A DNA stretch of 64,000 bases, taken from positions 310,001 through 374,000 of the forward strand of contig JADKBV010000012.1 of the NCBI GenBank assembly GCA_016714895.1, in the 5' to 3' direction. The stretch comes from Saprospiraceae bacterium. Lineage in GTDB: Bacteria > Bacteroidota > Bacteroidia > Chitinophagales > Saprospiraceae. Shown piece by piece: positions 59,701-64,000 of the stretch. Each line of letters opens with the position of its first letter. Positions within the stretch are counted from its first letter, which is position 1. Made by a program: the position numbers and the translations under genes. The notes beneath the pieces were generated by a model. It made no database searches, was not told the DNA's origin, and saw only the letters and a program-made list of their open reading frames with translations.

Positions 59701-59905
59701 TCGACTCCAATTATTCAATGATCAACAAATATCTTATTCGGCTATTTCGAATAGTGGAAAAATAGTATTTCGAAAGACTAAAGAAGGGAAAAAAGGTATC
59801 TATGATATTCATTTGCAAAGGGAAGAATTACCAATTGCAGGAGTCTATTTTATTCACATTGAATCAAAATTCAACAACGATATTATTAAGCTAAATACAT
59901 TCTAA
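56789..59905 (+). CDS. Giant surface protein with HYR-like repeats, dockerin-like module and T9SS-type C-terminus
   Basis: A 1038-residue secreted protein. A signal peptide covers about residues 1-30. Several HYR/Ig-like modules follow (VVDKLAPNVYCPSNVTVSCGADL, MDTIPPILADIKPQTVGI, and others), rich in Cys and Asp. A carboxypeptidase-regulatory-like segment at about 650-700 (LSGIIRDQNNNLLSDVTVAIDCNGKK) precedes a dockerin-like module at about 707-758 with two calcium-loop-like segments (AADVDLNGSISSRDISDLRKLILG). A cohesin-like stretch (IEGFQMEFLFDG) is near 845. The final 90 residues resemble a T9SS type A sorting domain (GKIVFRKTKEGKKGIYDIHL...GVYFIHIES). It is the first of a tandem pair of paralogues and probably anchored at or released from the cell surface. 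Confidence 0.85.
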   Translation: MRILYSLERSILSFIFIAAICQCNAMYGKNLSCNEANHCTVNKPKSELNSFHLLTVSAPPDLTITLRGIGRCDTLFPMPPATLGAICAPISFMETKNTFTSLNTNGGNLFFPTGVFQVIYTFTDACGTFRDTTKVTVFDATPPKVICLPDHVVSLNNLGEAIINASSFDGGSTDDCGHVYFKAKRMNIPPQYTCTTSSNPLYRFDDVVRLCCNDVDSVAIPIILRVYDVYPGSGPVVDSLYRGHYGECMVMVSVVDKLAPNVYCPSNVTVSCGADLDSVLHSARPTIFDNCTMSRVDSLITYKLNSCGAGTVERRYTGTDSRGQSTSCTQIITVLKNTTFNGLDTNQLLWPASRTVFACRVNADPSITGVPRVKDAECDLVAVSYKDEVYSFALSGVCAKILRKWEAINWCVYNRNLSPNPNIASNGYYSFIQELKIMDTIPPILADIKPQTVGIQTSNCVPAFVNLISASATDCSSSTALIYSFTIDFNSNGSIDVRGNGKDPSGVYPIGIHQLCYIVEDSCGNQSNKCVALTIRDAKSPSAALMAGISTSLTQMSNGIMVMVNASIFNISSSDNCSAASQLRYSFSSNPNDTIRTYTCDSVGRRNVTIYVWDEAGNSTAVQTYIVIGDESNLCPNTLTGTINLSGIIRDQNNNLLSDVTVAIDCNGKKIEANTSQFGSFAFNRIPKNNVYSLNAKSSEDYLHQVTTSDIVKIQKYILGIQDITNPYELIAADVDLNGSISSRDISDLRKLILGSISEFSHKKSFVFIDEKYKFINPSQPFSEFAKNSTCTMQSGTTDQQVNFVGIKLGDVQRSTKLGIRNSIDKITLQYRKTNNGIEIYSSEEMNIEGFQMEFLFDGLCFIKEGIQSELINESNLQESIFLQHNSLKICFVNAKGLRIEKNKTLLFIPFQYNDPQCAIFRLSSTFSNILINKLNSQEFEIQLEEENTKVDKGFTVLGIQSDPFHGNMNIRLQLFNDQQISYSAISNSGKIVFRKTKEGKKGIYDIHLQREELPIAGVYFIHIESKFNNDIIKLNTF

Positions 59906-59951
59906 ATCACAACCAACGAATTTAGTAGCTCATACTATAAAACTCATTATC

Positions 59952-62900
59952 ATGAAACGATTAATTCAAGTAAATCCCATCCCAAAACAAAGTGTTTTCA
60001 ATTTTTCAAAAAAATTGTTGACATGGATTTATTTATTGATATGTACTGTTCAAGTAAAGGCTTATACCACGTGTGAGCCTTTACAAGACAGGGCACAGAA
60101 TTCTATTTGTCCTTATACTTTAAACATGCCTTTATCTTGCAAAGGATTAGTGCAACTATCTCTAGGTGCAGATGGAACAGGAATTCTTACTCCAAGTATG
60201 TTATTAGCAGAAATTATGCCTAGTTATTCACAATTCAAAGTATATGCAAATCATACTGGATCAAGAATAATTACTTGTGCTGATGCAGGTAAGACCATTA
60301 TGGCAACTGTTCTGGATACGATCACTGGCCAAAGTTGTTGGTCATCCATTCTAGTTGAAGATAAACTGAAGCCTATAATCACTTGTGAAAGTGATACCTT
60401 ACCATGCACCGAAGATCCATTTACGTATGATTATTCAGGTTATGCATTGGTTTCAGATAATTGTGATGAAACTCCAACTGTTGTTTATGATCTACGTTTT
60501 GAAAAATTGACTTGCCAACCAAGATATACAGGTATCGTTCATTTAACATGGAGTGCAACTGATAATTTTGGAAACAAGTCAACTTGCTCTAGTGAAATCT
60601 ATTTCAAAAAGGCAAGTTTAGATAGCGTCGTTTTTCCAAATGATACGATCGTCTATTGTCCAAACCCCGATCTAAGTGCATTAAATGCGCCTACTCTTTT
60701 TGGATTGCCAATTGATCCATTTTGCGAATTGCTTGCTACACATTCTGATGACAGTATATTCATCTGTGGTGGTATGTATAAGATCAATCGATTGTGGATC
60801 GTAATGGACTGGTGCACACGTACCAATGTAATGGCGACACAACAAATTACTGTCGCAGATACCACGAGACCAGACATTACTTGTCCTGCCAATATAACAT
60901 TGAGCACATCATCAAGTAGCTGTAATGTAAGTTATATTATTCCAACACCAACAGCTACAGATGCATGTAGTCCTAGTGGTACAATTCAATATTTTGTTAG
61001 AGTGGACAGTTTCTTTTTAGCTCGTCCTGGTAATACTATTTCATTAAGTGTAGGAATACACACGATGAATTATATCGCTATGGATCCATGTGGTAATTCT
61101 GATACTTGCCTTTCTACAATTACAGTAGTGGATCGCATTGCACCAACAATGTTGTGCTTACCAAGATTAATCCTATCGCTCGATCAAAATGGTTTTGCTT
61201 GTGTAACTGCTGAACAAATTTTAAAGCTAGGAAGCATAACAGATAATTGTGGCATTGATACTATTTTAATTCGACGAATGACACCGGGATGTATGCGTCC
61301 ACAAGACACATTATTCCGAGATACAATCTGTTTTTGTTGTACAGATTTATTGACGACTCAAATGGTGGTTGTGAAAGGACAGGATGAATCGGGAAATATG
61401 AATTTCTGCATGATGGAAATTGTCTTACAAAATAAAAATACAATTCCTTCTCAATGTCCAGAGCCTATTACTCTAAGCTGCACAGCAAATTTCAGAAATT
61501 TAAATCTCACTGGCAGAATCGTTCCCGGAGGAACAGGATGTAATGATACCATTCGTACTGCTTTCCGAGATAGTATTGTCATCGATAGTTGTAGACAAGG
61601 CACCGTCACACGTAAATTCTTTGTATACTATTTTGATGGAAGGATAGATTCAAGTTGTCGTCAAACGATTACAATAGTCAATAATTATGTTTTTAGTACT
61701 ACATCTATAATTTGGCCGAATGATACTATGGTAAACAACTGTAGAAGCAATCATCCAGATAGTATTCGTAGCAGACCGATAGTACCTACAGATAGTTGTG
61801 GAAGTGTTTATTTTACATTTACAAATTCACCAATTATGGTGAGATCTGATAGTTGTAGATTTATCCGACGATTTTGGACAGCTTATACAACTTGTACACC
61901 AAGAAGAACAGCAAGAGATACTCAAATTATTGTTCTGAACAATTTCATGGCACCACTATTAAGAGCGCCAAATGATACAACAATAGCTTCAATCATTGAT
62001 TCATGTGCAAGATTTGTTATTTTACAATCTGCGACAGTTAGTGGTTGCAACTCAGAAGTAGTTATTACAAACAATTATACTCCAGGTGGAGCAAATGCTT
62101 CAGGTATTTATCCACCAGGATTAACGCGTGTGATTTTTACTGCACGGGATGGTTGCAACAATATTCGAAGAGATACAACCAATGTCCTTGTATTGGATCA
62201 AATTAATCCTCTTATACAATGTAGGCTCCTTGATACGATCATGCCAAGTGTAGATAGTATAAAATTGACTGCAAGAAATTTATTGGTTTTTTATAGGGAT
62301 AATTGCACCCCGTCGAATCGATTGAAGATATCATTTACATTAGGAAATTTTAATGATACTTGTAGGGTTATAAAATGCAGCGATCTAACGTCACCTCCAG
62401 ATACATTTATTTTCCAAATATTTGTACAAGATTCTGCTGGAAATATTGGAATATGCCCTGCAACAATTTATGTTAGTGACCCACTGAATCATTGCACTAC
62501 TACATTTCAAGGTGTTGGCATTTATGGCTTTATAAAAAACACAAAAGGTGGTATTATTCCTAATGTAAATGTTGCATTAGAATCGCATCAACGAATTACG
62601 AAAACAGATGATCTAACAGGACAATATGTATTTGCACAACTCAATTATAAAGATTATGTCTCAGTAAGACCAGAGAAGAATACTGCTTGGTTAGAGGGTA
62701 TCTCCACTCAGGATATTATACAAATTCAAAAACATATCCTAGGTATTCAGAATTTCGCGAATCCTGCTGAATGGATCGCTGCAGATATAGACAATAATGG
62801 ACGAGTTACGACATCAGATATTGTGTTACTCAGAAAATTAATTCTTGGAAAAATTTCCAAAGTAAATGAAAACACTTCTTGGCGATTTATATCACAGTTC

Positions 62901-63752
62901 CAAACCTTTAAAGATCTAGAGAATCCACTTGAATCTGAGCTCTTAGAATCTTATGAAAATGATCAACTGAATCATGATTTGCGACTTGATTTCACTGGAA
63001 TTAAGATCGGTGATCTCAGTGAACAAAAACCTAAGATCGTTAGTGAAAATGCAGAATCAAGAATTCGAACTCATGATTTTATTCTAGAAAACAAATCGAC
63101 ATCTAAAGGAGAAAAAATAATACAAGATGTTTTTATTGGAAAAAATACTGACTTCGAAGGATTTCAATTTGGTATAAATTATACTCAAGATGAACTTGAA
63201 CTAGAATCTATTACCGAGTATATCACAAATGATCTTGGTGAAGAAATAAAATCAGATTATTACTCCAATCGCGATGGTTACTTTTTTATCTCTTATTCAA
63301 TTTCACAATTAGCTAGACTATCACAAAATCAAAAGATCCTAAGGCTTAAATGGAAATCAAAATCATCAAAAACCTTAGATCAGATGATGAATTTTAAGGA
63401 AGGTCTTCAACGATTTGAATTATACTCAGGTAGTGGCCAAGCTGACCAATTAAAACTGGGATTCAAAAATTCAACAACACAGAATACAGATATCTTAACA
63501 AACTGGAAAGTGATGCCTATTCCGTTCAAATACAAATGTTATCTACAATGTAATGCTGTTGAATCTGGAATAGCTACGATAGATATTATCGACATGCAAG
63601 GAAGAATAGTATATAGCGTATCTAAAGTGGTAGAAAAAGGAGAAAACATTTGGTGGATCGAATCTCATCAATTACCGAATGTAGGAACATATGTCTACAA
63701 GGTAAGAATGAAGTCCCAAGTCATAGAAGGCAAATTAGTATTAATAAAGTAA
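59952..63752 (+). CDS. Giant surface protein, paralogue of the preceding gene, with dockerin-like module and T9SS C-terminus
   Basis: A 1266-residue protein with the same modular plan as its neighbour 46 bp upstream. After an atypical N-terminal hydrophobic segment (LLTWIYLLICTVQVKAY, residues 24-40) there are at least five Cys-rich HYR-like modules (VADTTRPDITCPANITLSTS, VVDRIAPTMLCLPRLILSLD). A dockerin-like module at about 918-970 (AADIDNNGRVTTSDIVLLRKLILG) is followed by a cohesin-like segment (FEGFQFGINYTQDELELESI) near 1070. The C-terminus (NWKVMPIPFKYKCYLQCNAVESGIATIDIIDMQGRIVYSV...GTYVYKVRMKSQVIEGKLVLIK) is a canonical T9SS type A sorting signal. Likely co-transcribed with the preceding gene. 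Confidence 0.87.
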   Translation: MKRLIQVNPIPKQSVFNFSKKLLTWIYLLICTVQVKAYTTCEPLQDRAQNSICPYTLNMPLSCKGLVQLSLGADGTGILTPSMLLAEIMPSYSQFKVYANHTGSRIITCADAGKTIMATVLDTITGQSCWSSILVEDKLKPIITCESDTLPCTEDPFTYDYSGYALVSDNCDETPTVVYDLRFEKLTCQPRYTGIVHLTWSATDNFGNKSTCSSEIYFKKASLDSVVFPNDTIVYCPNPDLSALNAPTLFGLPIDPFCELLATHSDDSIFICGGMYKINRLWIVMDWCTRTNVMATQQITVADTTRPDITCPANITLSTSSSSCNVSYIIPTPTATDACSPSGTIQYFVRVDSFFLARPGNTISLSVGIHTMNYIAMDPCGNSDTCLSTITVVDRIAPTMLCLPRLILSLDQNGFACVTAEQILKLGSITDNCGIDTILIRRMTPGCMRPQDTLFRDTICFCCTDLLTTQMVVVKGQDESGNMNFCMMEIVLQNKNTIPSQCPEPITLSCTANFRNLNLTGRIVPGGTGCNDTIRTAFRDSIVIDSCRQGTVTRKFFVYYFDGRIDSSCRQTITIVNNYVFSTTSIIWPNDTMVNNCRSNHPDSIRSRPIVPTDSCGSVYFTFTNSPIMVRSDSCRFIRRFWTAYTTCTPRRTARDTQIIVLNNFMAPLLRAPNDTTIASIIDSCARFVILQSATVSGCNSEVVITNNYTPGGANASGIYPPGLTRVIFTARDGCNNIRRDTTNVLVLDQINPLIQCRLLDTIMPSVDSIKLTARNLLVFYRDNCTPSNRLKISFTLGNFNDTCRVIKCSDLTSPPDTFIFQIFVQDSAGNIGICPATIYVSDPLNHCTTTFQGVGIYGFIKNTKGGIIPNVNVALESHQRITKTDDLTGQYVFAQLNYKDYVSVRPEKNTAWLEGISTQDIIQIQKHILGIQNFANPAEWIAADIDNNGRVTTSDIVLLRKLILGKISKVNENTSWRFISQFQTFKDLENPLESELLESYENDQLNHDLRLDFTGIKIGDLSEQKPKIVSENAESRIRTHDFILENKSTSKGEKIIQDVFIGKNTDFEGFQFGINYTQDELELESITEYITNDLGEEIKSDYYSNRDGYFFISYSISQLARLSQNQKILRLKWKSKSSKTLDQMMNFKEGLQRFELYSGSGQADQLKLGFKNSTTQNTDILTNWKVMPIPFKYKCYLQCNAVESGIATIDIIDMQGRIVYSVSKVVEKGENIWWIESHQLPNVGTYVYKVRMKSQVIEGKLVLIK

Positions 63753-63793
63753 TTTGTTTGCTTATAAAAATCTAAATTTCGTAGTAGTTAAAC

Positions 63794-63824
63794 AAAAGAG
63801 GAAGACATAATTGCTTCCTCTTTT
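63794..63824. terminator. Bidirectional rho-independent terminator
   Basis: AAAAGAGGAAG (63794-63804) and CTTCCTCTTTT (63814-63824) form a perfect 11-bp stem with a 9-base loop. The stem ends in A and T runs on both sides, so it serves the surface-protein gene on the plus strand and the epimerase gene on the minus strand. Confidence 0.88.
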
Positions 63825-63842
63825 CATTTCATTATTTCTCAT

Positions 63843-64000
63843 CTATGACAAATGTTTAATCATATCTGCAGTCATTGATTGCAGATCAAACTCTGGCTTC
63901 CAGCCCCAATCTCTCTGTGCATTAGAATCATCTATTGATTCATTCCATGAGTCCGCAATTTGCTGTCGAAAATCTGGCTTATATTCTATTTTAAATTCAG
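63843..64000 (-). CDS. NAD-dependent epimerase/L-threonine dehydrogenase-like protein, C-terminus only
   Basis: Only the last 52 codons are in the window; the gene enters from the right edge and ends at TAG (63843-63845). The visible sequence YKPDFRQQIADSWNESIDD followed by AQRDWGWKPEFDLQSMTADMIKHL is the typical C-terminus of the short-chain NAD epimerase group that includes bacterial L-threonine 3-dehydrogenases of the UDP-galactose-epimerase type. The exact enzyme cannot be fixed without the N-terminal Rossmann domain. Confidence 0.8.
   Translation of the reverse strand, partial: EFKIEYKPDFRQQIADSWNESIDDSNAQRDWGWKPEFDLQSMTADMIKHLS

Overview
The window is AT-rich chromosomal DNA from a member of the Bacteroidota, most likely a Saprospiria-like lineage. 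Evidence seen in the sequence: many genes have the Bacteroidota -7 promoter element TAnnTTTG just upstream; two very large surface proteins carry HYR-like repeats, a dockerin-like module and type IX secretion (T9SS) type C-terminal domains; and families largely confined to the phylum are present (DUF4271, DUF3109, VirE-N/DUF3987, OmpA with TSP3 repeats). The exact genus cannot be read from the sequence. I saw no rRNA, tRNA or CRISPR array.

Region 1 (1-13884) is one end of an integrative element. Next to the 3' end of mnmE lie a zinc-finger/excisionase-like protein, a tyrosine recombinase, an uncharacterised element protein, a second excisionase-like HTH protein and a frameshifted VirE-N/DUF3987 protein. 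Next comes cargo: a BREX type 1 phage-defence operon (XRE regulator, brxA, brxB, brxC, pglX) that runs off the left edge; pglZ and brxL, if present, lie outside. The non-coding DNA between integrase module and mnmE holds four copies of TTGGGCAACAA, a 15-bp direct repeat and a palindrome on the mnmE stop codon, which fits a recombination site. The 3' end of mnmE is also the target of Salmonella genomic island 1.

Region 2 (13885-31155) is housekeeping: mnmE; a compact operon etfB-etfA-DUF151 nuclease-feoA-feoB; tadA; guaB; metG. Between guaB and metG sits an unusual pair: an exported TPR-CHAT (caspase-like) protein and a lipoprotein with a subtilisin-like layout that has lost its catalytic Asp and His. 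A 730-bp gene-free stretch (30427-31155) contains a cluster of perfect hairpins inside a 10-bp inverted repeat.

Region 3 (31156-49575): a tail-specific protease, a nitroreductase, a metal-uptake operon (MntR-like regulator, TroA-like binding protein, ABC ATPase, no permease visible) under a palindromic operator that overlaps its promoter, a DUF2064 glycosyltransferase, a YdjM-like protein, a PhoD-like phosphatase, a PpiD-like foldase, and the chain histidine kinase-response regulator-DUF4271-hemD-NUDIX, then DUF1761 and upp.

Region 4 (49576-64000): an OmpA/TSP3 outer-membrane protein, an aldose epimerase, an ECF sigma factor whose overlapping partner looks like an anti-sigma factor joined to a beta-barrel-like domain, a lipoprotein, a family-4 glycosyltransferase, two tandem giant T9SS-type surface proteins, and the C-terminus of an NAD-dependent epimerase/threonine dehydrogenase at the right edge.
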